Below are positions 40,663 through 52,974 of a stretch of DNA of 64,000 bases, in pieces. The translations under genes and the position numbers were made by a program. A model generated the notes under the pieces. That model had not been told where the DNA came from. It was given only the letters and a program-made list of their open reading frames with translations, and did no database searches. The first letter of the stretch is position 1, and the number at the start of each line of letters is the position of its first letter. Source of the stretch: Planctomycetota bacterium (lineage in GTDB: Bacteria; Planctomycetota; B15-G4; JADJEK01); the NCBI GenBank assembly GCA_016709145.1, contig JADJEK010000002.1, forward strand, positions 434,001 through 498,000, in the 5' to 3' direction.

Positions 40663-42954
40663 TCAGCCAGACGGTAACAGGGACGGACGAACGGCCATGC
40701 GCTGCAGCAGCGCGGCTGCGATGAAGTACAGCGCAGCCGCGCCGCACAACGTCGCGGTGAATCCCCATTGCAGTGCGGCCGCCGTGGCCAGCGGGCCGGC
40801 GACGGCCGCCGCGGCGCCGTTCAACGCCAAGGCGCGCGACACGAGTTCGGGCCGCGACGCGGCGAGCTCCCGCAACGCGAGAGTCATCGGCATGCCGAGC
40901 GCGAACGCCGGGAACGCGAGGAATGCCGTCACGGCGAGGGCGCGATCCGCCACGGATTGCCCACGCGTCGCGTCGGCCAGCAGGTCGAACGCGAGCACGC
41001 CGATCGCGACCACCGCGACCGCGGCGACGGAGCAGGATCGCACGGCACGTGGGTCCGGCAGGCGCAACGCCATGAACGCGCCGGCGCCCGAGCCGATCAA
41101 CAGCGCGCTCAGCGTCACGGGCACGGCGAGCGCCGGCGATCCGAGCGGCAACGCCAGGCGAGCGAGCAACACGACTTCGACCGCGCTGTACGCGGCGCCG
41201 AACGCGAGGAACGGCGACAACGCGGACTTGCCGGCGCCACGCGCCGCGAACACGCCCAGCGGCACGGCCAGCAGCAGCAACGCGCCGAGCGTGACGATCA
41301 GCACTTCGACGCCGCCGACTCGATCGTGGATCCAATCGCCTTCGCCGCGGAACACTCGCGAGAGACGGGTGTGTTCGAAGAAGAACGGTCGATCGTCGGT
41401 GGTCGGCTCGATGCGGTACGCGTACGTCCGCACCAGTTCGCCGGCGCGCTCCGGGTCGAGAGCGCGCGCGAACAGCGGATCGGAGGGCCGATCCCGCGCG
41501 AACACGCCTTCGATCCCACGCAGCATCGCCGCTTGGTCCAAGGCGCGCAGCTCGGCGTCTTCGAACGGGCCGTTCTTCACCAGCACGTAGGAGTTGGTCT
41601 GCGCGCGTCCGACGAAGATGCTCGCCGCGGGATCGAGTCCGCGAGCGCGCAGCGCTTCGGCCGCGGTCAGCACGAGCCGCACGGTCTGGCGCTCGGGCTC
41701 GTACCACCAGCGCGAGAACGCCGCGATGCCGCCCGGCTTCAGGCGCGCGAGCAGCACGTCCAACGCCTGCCGCGTGTAGAGGTAGTTCTCGGACAGTGCG
41801 AACGCACCGGCTTCCGTCGCCGCGAACGTGTCGACGCCGGTCAGCACGACGCGGTCGTAGACGCGCGGATCGGCTTCGGCGAACGCACGGCCTTCGGCGC
41901 AATGCGCTTCGACGCGCGGATCGTCGTAGAGGCGACCCGCGAACTCCGCGTAGCGACCGCGCACGGCATCGACGATCGCGGGATTGAGTTCGACCGCGGT
42001 GACGTGTCCGGCCTTGGCCGCGAGCGCGCCGAGCACGTCGAGGCCACCGCCGGCTCCGAGCACGAGTGCGTCGAACCCCTCCGGCGCGGTCGCGTACGCG
42101 AGCGTCGGCGGATAGGCCGCGAGGAACCGTTCTTGCTCGGGAGTGGTGGGGCGGCGCCAGATCGACGTGATCGCCCAATCGTCGATCGCGACGCCGACCG
42201 AGTCCGGCACCGGGCCGGCGAAGTCCGGCCGCAACTGCCACAGTCCGTGGCGCTCGGGGTTGTCGTAGAACGTGACGCGCGACAGCGCGTTCCACACGCG
42301 CTCCTTCACGCGCGCTGGTTCGATGCGTGGGAAGTGCTTGCGGCTCTCCATCGGGAACACGACGTCGGGCGCGAGCGCCGCAGCCGCAGCGAGCACCAGT
42401 GCGAACGACCACGGTCCGCGCGCGGCGCGTGGCGCGTACAGCAGCAGCGGCACGAGCGCGACGACGCCGAGCGCGCGCGGCGCGCCGCACGTCGACAGCA
42501 GCGCGAACGCGCCGAGTCCGCCGACGCCCGCACCGACGAACGACGCGGCGTAGAGCCGTCCCGCGTTCGCGCCGGACTCCGCCAAGGCGGTCGCCATGAA
42601 GCGGCCGGCGAAGAAGAACGGCGCGCACAGCAACGCAGCCATGACGAACACGAGCGCGGCGGGGCCGGGCTCGTGCATCGTCGCGCCCGGGTCGAGCGGC
42701 AAACGCAGCGTCAGCGCGAGCGCGATCACGATCGCGGCTGCGGTCGCCGCCACGTCGACCTCGGGGTTCGACGCGAGCCCGCGCGCGGACCGACGCGATG
42801 CGGACAACGCGCCGAGCGCGCCGCCGAGCAACGCCAAGCTGACGATGAAGAAGCCGAGGTGGTACCAGAGCACCACCGAGAACACGCGCGGTAGGACGAC
42901 CTGCAACGCGAGAACGGCGGCCGCGACGAGAACGACGTGCAGCGTGCGGCGCAT
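40663..42954 (-). CDS. Membrane protein with spermidine-synthase-like domain
   Basis: The 763-residue protein has about six membrane helices in residues 1-205, a soluble Rossmann domain (about 215-520) and about eight further helices (about 560-755). The Rossmann domain shows the aminopropyltransferase pattern DALVLGAGGGLDVLGALAA, VTAVELNPAIVDAVRGRY and YDRVVLTGVDTF. Such fusions are common in environmental bacteria and lack a proven substrate; the catalytic Asp in spermidine synthases lies in a (D)S-x-D context replaced here by TGVDTF. The gene starts 42 bases after sdhB on the same strand and precedes the ABC-F gene by 3 bases. Confidence 0.78.
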   Translation of the reverse strand: MRRTLHVVLVAAAVLALQVVLPRVFSVVLWYHLGFFIVSLALLGGALGALSASRRSARGLASNPEVDVAATAAAIVIALALTLRLPLDPGATMHEPGPAALVFVMAALLCAPFFFAGRFMATALAESGANAGRLYAASFVGAGVGGLGAFALLSTCGAPRALGVVALVPLLLYAPRAARGPWSFALVLAAAAALAPDVVFPMESRKHFPRIEPARVKERVWNALSRVTFYDNPERHGLWQLRPDFAGPVPDSVGVAIDDWAITSIWRRPTTPEQERFLAAYPPTLAYATAPEGFDALVLGAGGGLDVLGALAAKAGHVTAVELNPAIVDAVRGRYAEFAGRLYDDPRVEAHCAEGRAFAEADPRVYDRVVLTGVDTFAATEAGAFALSENYLYTRQALDVLLARLKPGGIAAFSRWWYEPERQTVRLVLTAAEALRARGLDPAASIFVGRAQTNSYVLVKNGPFEDAELRALDQAAMLRGIEGVFARDRPSDPLFARALDPERAGELVRTYAYRIEPTTDDRPFFFEHTRLSRVFRGEGDWIHDRVGGVEVLIVTLGALLLLAVPLGVFAARGAGKSALSPFLAFGAAYSAVEVVLLARLALPLGSPALAVPVTLSALLIGSGAGAFMALRLPDPRAVRSCSVAAVAVVAIGVLAFDLLADATRGQSVADRALAVTAFLAFPAFALGMPMTLALRELAASRPELVSRALALNGAAAAVAGPLATAAALQWGFTATLCGAAALYFIAAALLQRMAVRPSLLPSG

Positions 42955-42996
42955 GGAACGGAGTTCAGCGCCGCGCGCCGTCGCCGCGGCCTCGCA

Positions 42997-43769
42997 TCAG
43001 CCGTCGCCCGACAGTTGCTTCGGCCGCGCCGCCCACAGGGCGCCCTTCGCGTAGTCCGCGTTCAGCAGAGCGATGTTCTCGACGCTGATGTCCTTCGGGC
43101 AGGCTTCGCCGCACTCGAAGTGGTTCGTGCAGTGGCCGAACGCTTCGTGGTCCATCTGCTCGACCATGGCCGTCACGCGCAGGTGGCGTTCGGGCTGACC
43201 TTGCGGCAGGTGCGCGAGGTGCGAGATCTTGGCGGCCACGAACAACATCGCCGCGCCGTTCGGGCAGGCGGCCACGCATGCGCCGCAGCCGATGCACGTC
43301 GCCGCGTCGAACGCCGCGTCGGCCGCGACCTTCGACACCGGCAAGCAGTTGGCGTCCTGGACCGAACCGGTGTTCACGGACACGTAGCCGCCGGCCTGGA
43401 TGATGCGATCGAACGCGCCGCGATCGACGCAGAGGTCCTTCAACACGGGGAACGCCTTCGCGCGCCACGGCTCGATCGTGATCTCGTCGCCGTCGCGGAA
43501 CTTGCGCATGTGCAACTGGCAGGTCGTGGTGCCCTTCTCGGGCCCGTGCGGCCGGCCGTTGATGACCATCGAACACATGCCGCAGATGCCCTCGCGGCAG
43601 TCATGGTCGAACGCGATCGGTTCCTTGCCGGCCGCGATCAGCGTTTCGTTGAGGACGTCGATCATCTCGAGGAACGACATGTCGGGCGACACGTCGCTCA
43701 TGCGGTGGGTCTCGAACCCGCCCTTGTCGTGCGGACCCTTCTGACGCCAGACGTGAAGCGTGAGGTTCA

Positions 43770-43770
<1 letters not shown>
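42997..43770 (-). CDS. sdhB: Succinate dehydrogenase iron-sulfur subunit
   Basis: The 257-residue protein carries the three cluster sites of SdhB: [2Fe-2S] Cys58, Cys63, Cys66 and Cys84; [4Fe-4S] Cys159, Cys162, Cys165 and Cys169 in CIGCGACVAACP; and [3Fe-4S] Cys214, Cys220 and Cys224. It passes electrons from the flavoprotein to the membrane subunit and quinone. Its ATG overlaps the sdhA stop by one base (TAATG), a classic coupling. Sequence style matches the Bacillus/Bacteroidetes type B complexes with a single cytochrome b558 subunit. Confidence 0.96.
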
Positions 43771-45683
<1,913 letters not shown>

Positions 45684-45693
45684 GCTGGCCTCG

Positions 45694-46380
45694 TCACTTC
45701 ACGATCCCGAGCAGCACGGCTGCCGGGATCGACACGTAACCCACGAACACGAGCAGAGCGAACGCCGGCCCGACGTAGTTCTTCACGTTCTCGAACAGCG
45801 GGCCGCGCACGCCGAGCGTCTGCAGCAAGCTGCTCGCGCCGTGCGACAAATGCATCGCGAGCACGGCTTGAGCGACCACGTACACGATCGCGATCAGCGG
45901 CTGCTGGAAGCCCGCCACGACCATGCCGTAGACGTCGTGGCGCGCGGCGCCGTCGACCGTCTCGGTCAGCGCGAACGCCTGCGGCGCGACCCAGCCCCAG
46001 GTGAAGTGCATCAGGTGGTAGAGCACGTAGAGCACGACGAGGATGCCGGACACGACCATCGTGCGCGCCGCGTACGTCGTCGCGGAGTGGCGCGTCTTCG
46101 CGTACGGCACCGGCCGCGCGGCCTGGCTGCGCAGGGTCAGACGCACCGCGGCATCGATGTGCAGCAGGAACGCCGCGAGCAGACCGATGCGCGCGACCCA
46201 CAGCAGCGGGCCGAGCTTGCGCAGGCCTTCCGCGTAGTCGTTCAACGCGGTGCGCCCGAGGAAGATCTGCAGGTTTCCGACCAGATGTCCGAGGACGAAC
46301 AGCAGCAGCAGGATGCCGGTGACGGCCATCACGATCTTGCTGCCGATCGTCGAGACGAAGAACGCTCGCCAGCGGTTCAT
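45694..46380 (-). CDS. sdhC: Succinate dehydrogenase cytochrome b558 subunit
   Basis: The 228-residue protein has five hydrophobic helices with His residues suited to ligate two hemes (GHLVGNLQIF, LHIDAAVRLT, LYHLMHFTWGW, MHLSHGASSLLQTLG). This is the single-subunit diheme anchor of type B succinate:quinone oxidoreductases, usually paired with menaquinone. It is the first gene of sdhCAB. The ATG at 46380 is preferred over the GTG 12 bases upstream. A TACACT hexamer on the minus strand at 46418-46413 may be the -10 of the operon. Confidence 0.93.
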   Translation of the reverse strand: MNRWRAFFVSTIGSKIVMAVTGILLLLFVLGHLVGNLQIFLGRTALNDYAEGLRKLGPLLWVARIGLLAAFLLHIDAAVRLTLRSQAARPVPYAKTRHSATTYAARTMVVSGILVVLYVLYHLMHFTWGWVAPQAFALTETVDGAARHDVYGMVVAGFQQPLIAIVYVVAQAVLAMHLSHGASSLLQTLGVRGPLFENVKNYVGPAFALLVFVGYVSIPAAVLLGIVK

Positions 46381-46476
46381 TCGGCGATCCACACGGGGAG
46401 GAAAAGCGTGGGAGTGTAGCCGCGCGCGAGCGGACCCTGATGCCCTTTCACGCGCCGCTCATCACGTCGACGACGA

Positions 46477-47556
46477 TCAGTTCTTACCGCGCGGGTCCAG
46501 GGCGCGATCGGCTCGGTCGATCAGGTCCGTGAGATGGACCTGCGTCGCGCGATCGGCGGTCTTGATCAAGACGTCGTTCATGTGCTGCAAAAGCACCTTC
46601 AGCTCGGCCCGCGCCAGCGCGGAAACGTCCGAGTCGCGCGAGTTCTGGGCCACGTAGTCGACCATCAGGTCGACCCAGGCCCGCTGCGTGTTGCGGCGGT
46701 AGAGATCGACGGTCACGCGCTCACGGTCGAGCTCGACGAACAACCCGCGGCGAAGGTCCTCGAGCAACGCCGCCGGGCCGTAACTGGCGCCGGGTGCGCG
46801 CGCTTCGAACTCGGCCATGCGACGCAGTCGAAGGGTGTTCGTCAGGTAGCGCAGGATGTTGACCTGACTGGCGCGGAAGCGATCCACGGCGCCGTTCGGC
46901 TGCAGGCGGTCGACGATCTCGGGCGCGATCAGCGTCGGCGGCACCTGGAACGCGTGCTGCAGCAGGAACGCGACCGCAGCGCGCTGGCGCTCGACCGGGA
47001 CCGGATCGAACTGGCGCTCGCTCTGGCCGTACCAGAGGTTCGAGTACACGACGCCGCCGACGATCGCGACCACGTGGTTCAGTTCGAGATCGCGCTGGCC
47101 GACCAACGCGTCGTACATGTTGCGCAGCAGCTCGTAGTCCTTGCCTTCCTTGCAGGTGGCCTTGACCAGGTAGCTCGCCACGCGATCGATGTTCTTCAGG
47201 CCGAGTTCGGTCGCGGCGACACCGTCCGAGCCGAGGTCTTCGGTTTGCGCCGACGGGTCGAGGAATGGATTGGGATCGGAGAAGCGCAACACCGGATCGT
47301 CGACCTGTCGCGCGACGATGCGATTCAGCTCGGCCTGTTCCTGCTCGGCGCTCAGGCCCGCGGCGAACTCGCGATACCCCCAATCGACCGCGAAGAAGTC
47401 GTACGGCCCGATCTTCGGGATGAGGCGCGCACCGTCGCCCGGCTGCGCGACGTAGTTGAAGCGCCCGTAGTCCATGATCGACGCCTCGCAACCCCACTTC
47501 TCGGTGAAGTCCTTGCTGCGCAGTTGCTCGATCGTGAACGCGGAGCTGGCCTTCAT
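46477..47556 (-). pseudogene. Zinc metalloprotease, C-terminal part after a frameshift
   Basis: This 359-codon frame continues the preceding gene in a different phase. It begins MKASSAFTIEQLRS, which in the family directly follows the HExxHxxGxxHN zinc motif. It holds the Met-turn region CEASIMDYGRFNYVAQPGD and the long C-terminal domain, ending RALDPRGKN. The ATG at 47556 is an internal Met of the original protein, not a true start, and carries no ribosome binding site. Restoring one base near 47562-47565 would join both parts into about 796 residues. The frame stays open throughout, so the break is either very recent or a sequencing error. Confidence 0.85.
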
Positions 47557-48866
47557 GTTGTGGGGAAGCCGAGCGTGTGCCCGACCTCGTGCGCCACGAT
47601 GTACGCGAGGAGTTCACCGAGCAAGTCGTCGGGCAGTGGCATCGTCTGCGCGCGCTCGTCGTTGGGCGAAGCCTGCACGAAGTACCAATCGCGCGCGAGC
47701 TTCAGCACGTTGTGGAAGATCTGGATGTCGGCCTCGAGGATCTCGCCCGTGCGCGGATCGTGCACGTGCGGGCCATAGGCGTTCTCGACGATCGACGGCA
47801 TCCAGCGGATCGACGAGTAGCGCGCGTCCTCGGCGTCCCAGTCCGGGTCCTCCTGCGGCGACGGCGCATCCTTCGCGAGGATCGCGTTGCGGAAGCCGGC
47901 CGCTTCGAACACCGGCTGCCACGACTCGATGCCCTTCTTCACCCACGGCTTCCACTTGTCCGGGACCTCACGCCCGACGAAGTAGACGATCGGCTTCACC
48001 GGCTCGGAGACCGCTGCGTTCTTGTCGCGCTTCTCGAGCCGCCAACGGTTGACGTAGTTGACGCGCTCGACGCCTTGCTCCTGCGAGGCGTAGTCGAGGA
48101 AGCCGACCGTGAAGAAGCCGACGCGCGAGTCGTACTTGCGCGGCTTCATCGGCTGCAGCGGCAGACGCACCATCGAGTGGTGGATCAGCGCGGTCAGCGC
48201 GGTCTGCGGCGGTCCCCACGATTCGGTCTCGAAGTCGAAGCCGCCCTTGTTGACGCGATACGTCATCAGGACCTTGGTCTCGATGTTCTCGGGGAACGAT
48301 TTGATCGACTCGATGAAGCTCTTGGACGGATCCGCGCCCTGCGCGTTGAACGCCGCACGCGCGGAGAACTCGGTGATGTCGCCCTTGAACACGTCGGTCA
48401 CGTCGATGACCGGCGCCTTGTCCTTGCCCCAGGCCTTGACCGGGAACAGCGCGATGATCGGCGCGATCGAGATCGCCTCGATCGCGTTCTTGATCGAGTC
48501 CTTGGTGTCGGCGCGCACCGAATAGCGCACGTCGCGCAGCAGGACTTTGTCGTCGCGCAACTCGAAGCGCACGATGCGCTCCGCGGCCGGCGTGCCGCCG
48601 TAGCCCGATCCCGCCTGCGTCCCTGCGATCTGCACCAACCACAGGAAATCGTGACCGAGTTCGGCGGCCGGGATCTCGTAGAGGATGCGGTCGTCGATGC
48701 GATGCACGAGGAACACGCCCGGATCGGACGCGGCGTCTTTCGTGACGACCTCTTCGTACGGCTTGACGTCGCCCTTCTTCTTGTCCTGGGCGATCGCGGA
48801 CGACGCGCAAACGAACGCGACCGTGAACACACACACGCCGCGAACGAGCGAATGCACTGACTGCAC
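47553..48866 (-). pseudogene. Zinc-dependent metalloprotease (metzincin), N-terminal part
   Basis: The 437-residue frame starts at a GTG 7 bases after GGAG. A signal peptide ends ASSAIAQ. Family blocks include PGVFLVHRIDDRILYEIPA, SYRVNK-like strands, MVRLPLQPMKPRKYDSRVGF and VYFVGREVPDKWKPWVKKGI, as in the bacterial DUF5117/DUF4953 metalloproteases. It ends HEVGHTLGFPTT-stop: His426, Glu427 and His430 are present, but the expected third zinc ligand (His436 in HExxHxxGxxH) is lost because the run CCCC (47565-47562 on the minus strand) appears one C short. The rest of the enzyme follows in the next frame. As printed the protein would be inactive. Confidence 0.85.
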
Positions 48867-49040
48867 GAGCGACTCCTGATCCGGCAAGGGGTGGCGCAAC
48901 GAGAGTGGCGCGACACGTTACCAGCCGCCTCATGAACTTCGGAGGGGGCCGAAGCGAACCGACGCAGAACCGCGAACGGACGCGGGCCGACGACCTCGCG
49001 TGGAGATCGTCGGCCCGTGCGTGTCGGCGACCGAGTGGCG

Positions 49041-51884
49041 TCAGTTCGCCGGTGCGGCCGGCAACACGGTCAAGGACGACGCCTTGTCGCGCACCAGGTA
49101 CTGCGCGGCGAGCTTCGACATCGTCGTTCCGTCGATCGCCAGGTAGTCCGACTCCGCGGACGCGATCTCGCCGAGCGCGTCCTTGCGGTGGTGCAGAGCG
49201 GCCAGCGTCTGCGCCCAGAACGCGTTCTGACGCTGTTGATCGCGCAGTGCGGCCAACAACGGCGTGCGCAGGCGTTCGACTTCGTCGTCGGTCACGCCGT
49301 CCTTCGCGAGCTTCTCGGCGGTCGCGAGGCATGCATCGAGCAGATCCTTGGCCTTGATCGGATCGCCTTCGGCCTGGATCGAGAGCGTGCCGGCGTTCTT
49401 GTAGACGAGGCTCGCCTGCGCCGAACCGCGCGGCGAGTAGCTCGCACCGAGACGCTCACGGACCTCGAGTCGCACTCGATCGTTCAGCACGCGGCCGAGG
49501 AAGCCGATCTGACGGCGCGTCTTCGCATCGAACCCGTCCGGAGCCGGCCACTGCACGTGGACCAGCGCCTTCTGGATCTCGCTCGGGATCGTCTCTTCCA
49601 TGTGCACACCCGACTTCATCGTCGGCACGGTGCGCAGCGCGGTGTCATCGGCGACGGCGTCGCGCTTGCCGAGGCGACCGATCGTGCGTGCGGCCGCGGA
49701 GACGACTTCGTCGGAAACCACGTCGCCGACGATGCAGACCGAGAACGGCGCGCGCGCGAGCTGTGGCTCGAGCCAGCCCTTCACGAGTTCCATGCCGATC
49801 GCGTTGACTTCCTCCAACGTCGGCATGCGGAAGCGCCAGTCGCCGTCGAACAGCGCCGGCAGGAACTTCTGCGTCATGGGGCCGGTCGGCTGCACGCGCA
49901 TCATTTCGTAGAGCTGCGGGATCTGCTTGCGGAAGCGATCGAGCGCGGTCTCGCGCCAACTCGGATGCTCGAGGTAGGCGCTGAGCAGCTCGAGCTGGAA
50001 CAGCAGGTCGGCCGACGTCGTCGCGCCACCGAACGTGAACGCGTCTTCGGAGACGTCGAAGCCGACTCCGACGACGCGGCCCGCCGTCAGGCGGCGCAGC
50101 TCGTCCTCGTCGTGTTCGGCGACACCCGTGCTGCCGTACGCCTCGCCCGCCACCATGCGCAGCGCGGCATCGCCGGCGGTCAGCCCGCCGTGTCCGAGCA
50201 GGCCGATCACCATGACCTGCGCCTTCTTGAAGTCGGTCGGATAGACGTGCAGGCGCACGCCGTTCTCGAACGTGACGTGGCGGATCGGACGATCGGTGTC
50301 GACGACGTCCGACGCGATCGCGCCGGTCTCGTCGGCTTTCGACGCGTACGCGAACGCCTCGACTTCGATCTTCTCGCCGGCCTTCACTTCGACCTTCTGG
50401 CTGTCCTCGTACGCGGCCTTCAGCGTGGCGCCACCGTCGGCGCCGAGATCGAGACCGCCCATCGCCGTGATCGAGAGCGTTCCCTCGGCCCAAGCCTTGC
50501 GGATCGCTTCCGCGCATTGTTCGACCGTGACCTTGCGGATCGCCGGGCCGAACAGCTCGCGATCGAAGCTCGCGGTGGTGGGGACCGAGCGTTCCTCGGC
50601 CGCGTTCATGATCTCGTTCGCGAACGACAGCGACGAGCGCGTGGCCTCACGCGTGACGCTCTCGTCGAGATCGCGCAGCATGTCGGCGCGCAACTCCTCG
50701 AGCTCCGCGTCCTGGAAGCCGAACTTCAGCGCGCGACGCAGTTCCTGCTCGGCCTGCGCCATCGCTTCGCGCCACTTCGACGGTTCGGCGACGACGCTCA
50801 GCGTCTCGGCCGACGCGGCACGCAGCATGTCGCCGTCGCTGACGCTCGCCGACAAGAACGCGGCTTCCTTCTGGCGCGCGAGCTTGTTCAGGCGCAGGTT
50901 CACCATTCCGTGCGCGAGGTCGAGCGGCAGATCGCGCAGCGCGATCGCGCGCGTCGCCGGTTCGTCGACGGATTCCTTCATGCGCGCGACCGACATCGAC
51001 ACCGTCGGGATCTCGGGGTGATACAGCGCGAAGAACACGTCGGCGAACGTCGGCTTGCCCATCGCCGGTTCGGGGAGCGGTTCGGCTTCCGGCACCTTCA
51101 TGCCGCTGAACAGCTCGCGGATCAACGGCTCGGGATCGAATTCGCCGAGATCGCCGACGACCGCGACCGTCACGCACTCGGGGCGGTACCAGCGCGACCA
51201 GAACGCGCGGACCGATTCGGCCGAGAACGCGTCGCGCGCGACCTTCGTGCCGATCGGCAGGCGCTCCGCGAGTCGCGTTCCGTCGAACTGACGCTCGAGC
51301 GCTTGCTCGAACAGCCGGCCCGCGGCGGACTCGCGCTCGCGTTCCTCACCGTCGATGACGCCCTTTTCGGCGTCGACTTCCTTCTGCGTCAGCAGCAGTC
51401 CGTCGGCGAAGTCGCGGAACACGGTGAGGCCTTCGCGGATCAACTGCGGATCCGACGTCGGCAGGTCGAGCATGTACACGGTCTCGGAGAACGACGTGTG
51501 CGCGTTCGTGTGCGCACCGAAGTCGAGGCCGCGGCGTTGCAGCCACTCGACCAGCGTTCCCGGCGGGAAGTTGGTGCTGCCGTTGAACGACATGTGCTCG
51601 AGGAAGTGCGCCATGCCGCGCTCGGACTCGTCCTCGGCCAAGCTGCCGACGTCGAAGTGGATGCGCAGGTAGCAGCGCTGCTTCGGCTCGGAGTTCTTCG
51701 ACCACGCGAAGCGCACGCCGTTGTCGAGTGCGCCGAAGCGGATGACGGGGTTCACCGGGAGATCGGAGGTCTCGTGTTCCCACGCGCGCGGCTTGCCGCG
51801 TCGGGTGGCCGCTTCGTCGGCGGCATGCAGGATCGAGACGAGCGCGAGGCCCGCGGACAGGAACGCGACGAGACGCTTCGACAT
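49041..51884 (-). CDS. Secreted M16 family zinc peptidase (pitrilysin/insulinase type)
   Basis: The 947-residue protein has a signal peptide ending SILHA and the inverted zinc motif HFLEH (His93, Glu96, His97) in GMAHFLEHMSFNGS, with a downstream acidic ligand region EKGVIDGEERERES. It contains the two duplicated M16 halves; the second (about 500-940) lacks the motif, as usual for single-chain M16 enzymes. It should degrade peptides in the periplasm or outside. GGAG lies 6 bases before the ATG. The broken metzincin gene lies 175 bases downstream on the same strand, so two exported zinc peptidases sit together. Confidence 0.93.
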   Translation of the reverse strand: MSKRLVAFLSAGLALVSILHAADEAATRRGKPRAWEHETSDLPVNPVIRFGALDNGVRFAWSKNSEPKQRCYLRIHFDVGSLAEDESERGMAHFLEHMSFNGSTNFPPGTLVEWLQRRGLDFGAHTNAHTSFSETVYMLDLPTSDPQLIREGLTVFRDFADGLLLTQKEVDAEKGVIDGEERERESAAGRLFEQALERQFDGTRLAERLPIGTKVARDAFSAESVRAFWSRWYRPECVTVAVVGDLGEFDPEPLIRELFSGMKVPEAEPLPEPAMGKPTFADVFFALYHPEIPTVSMSVARMKESVDEPATRAIALRDLPLDLAHGMVNLRLNKLARQKEAAFLSASVSDGDMLRAASAETLSVVAEPSKWREAMAQAEQELRRALKFGFQDAELEELRADMLRDLDESVTREATRSSLSFANEIMNAAEERSVPTTASFDRELFGPAIRKVTVEQCAEAIRKAWAEGTLSITAMGGLDLGADGGATLKAAYEDSQKVEVKAGEKIEVEAFAYASKADETGAIASDVVDTDRPIRHVTFENGVRLHVYPTDFKKAQVMVIGLLGHGGLTAGDAALRMVAGEAYGSTGVAEHDEDELRRLTAGRVVGVGFDVSEDAFTFGGATTSADLLFQLELLSAYLEHPSWRETALDRFRKQIPQLYEMMRVQPTGPMTQKFLPALFDGDWRFRMPTLEEVNAIGMELVKGWLEPQLARAPFSVCIVGDVVSDEVVSAAARTIGRLGKRDAVADDTALRTVPTMKSGVHMEETIPSEIQKALVHVQWPAPDGFDAKTRRQIGFLGRVLNDRVRLEVRERLGASYSPRGSAQASLVYKNAGTLSIQAEGDPIKAKDLLDACLATAEKLAKDGVTDDEVERLRTPLLAALRDQQRQNAFWAQTLAALHHRKDALGEIASAESDYLAIDGTTMSKLAAQYLVRDKASSLTVLPAAPAN

Positions 51885-52061
51885 GACGGCTCCGGGATGG
51901 CGAGCGGCCGTGCGTCCATGCGCACGGGCCTCTGCTCCAGTGGGCGGAATCGGGGGAGACTACAGGACGACGCACGGGCACAGAAGCGCCTGCGTGCGCG
52001 CGCCGCGTGCAGGAATACGGAACGGCGCGACGAACGTTGCAGGCTGATATGTTCCGCGTCC

Positions 52062-52817
52062 ATGTCCGCCCGACCCGAGCCACTCCGGATCGTCACCTGG
52101 AACATCCATAAGGGCATCGGCGGCGTCGACCGGCGCTACCGCCTCGAGCGCGTCGTCGACACCCTGCTCGAGCTGCGCCCGGACGTCCTCCTGATGCAAG
52201 AGGTCGACGAGGGTGTGCCGCGGTCCCGCGGCGAGCGTCAGGTCGACCTGATCGGGGACGCGCTCGGACTGGAGCACCGCATCTACGTGCCCCACAAGAC
52301 GCTGACGCGCGGACATTACGGCAACGCGATCGTCACGCGGTTCCCGCTCGAGCACTCCGGCAAGCTCGATCTGAGCAAACGGTTGCGCATCAAGCGCGCC
52401 GCGCTGCACGCGCGCATGTCGCTGCCGCTGCCGGGCTCGGGCCGCAAGCACTTGCACTTGTGGATCTACAACGTGCATCTCGGGCTCGAGGAATGGGAGC
52501 GGCGACGGCAACTGCGGCAGGTGCTCGATTGGCACGCGGCACATCATCCGACGTGTCCGGATACCGCGGTGCTCGTGGCGGGGGACTTCAACGACGTCTG
52601 GAACAGTCTGGGCAAGACCGTGCTCGAGCCCGAGGGCTTCCGCGGCCAACGGGCGCGGGCCCTGACGTTCCCCGCGTTCCGCCCCCTGCGACCATTGGAC
52701 GCGGTGTTCGTGCGCGGCCCGGCCCACCTCGAGAGTCTGCGCGCCGTCCGCGACGGCGACGCCGCGCGGGCGTCCGATCACCTGCCGTTGCTGGCGCTGC
52801 TCGTTCCCGTGGTTTGA
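52062..52817 (+). CDS. Endonuclease/exonuclease/phosphatase (EEP) family protein
   Basis: The 251-residue protein shows the EEP fold motifs in order: RIVTWNIHKGIGG, VLLMQEVDEG (metal-binding Glu), GNAIVTRFP, IYNVHLGLEEWERR, VAGDFNDVWNS and the catalytic SDHLPLLALL. Members cleave phosphodiesters of nucleic acids or phospholipids, or remove phosphates; this short cytoplasmic form has no signal peptide and no assignable substrate. TATGTT at 52048-52053 lies 8 bases before the ATG and no ribosome binding site is seen, compatible with a leaderless message. It is divergent from the M16 peptidase gene. Confidence 0.9.
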   Translation: MSARPEPLRIVTWNIHKGIGGVDRRYRLERVVDTLLELRPDVLLMQEVDEGVPRSRGERQVDLIGDALGLEHRIYVPHKTLTRGHYGNAIVTRFPLEHSGKLDLSKRLRIKRAALHARMSLPLPGSGRKHLHLWIYNVHLGLEEWERRRQLRQVLDWHAAHHPTCPDTAVLVAGDFNDVWNSLGKTVLEPEGFRGQRARALTFPAFRPLRPLDAVFVRGPAHLESLRAVRDGDAARASDHLPLLALLVPVV

Positions 52818-52974
52818 CACGGAGGATCGACCCGGTTGATCCACGCTTCTTGCGTTCACCGCGGACACCTCCGTGGGTGCGGGCGCGTGGGTCGTCGAAC
52901 GCGTCGATCGCGTCGAATGCCACCGGACTTCCACGTCGCGCTGCTACCCTGCGCCCCTCGCGCGAGGAGCCACC

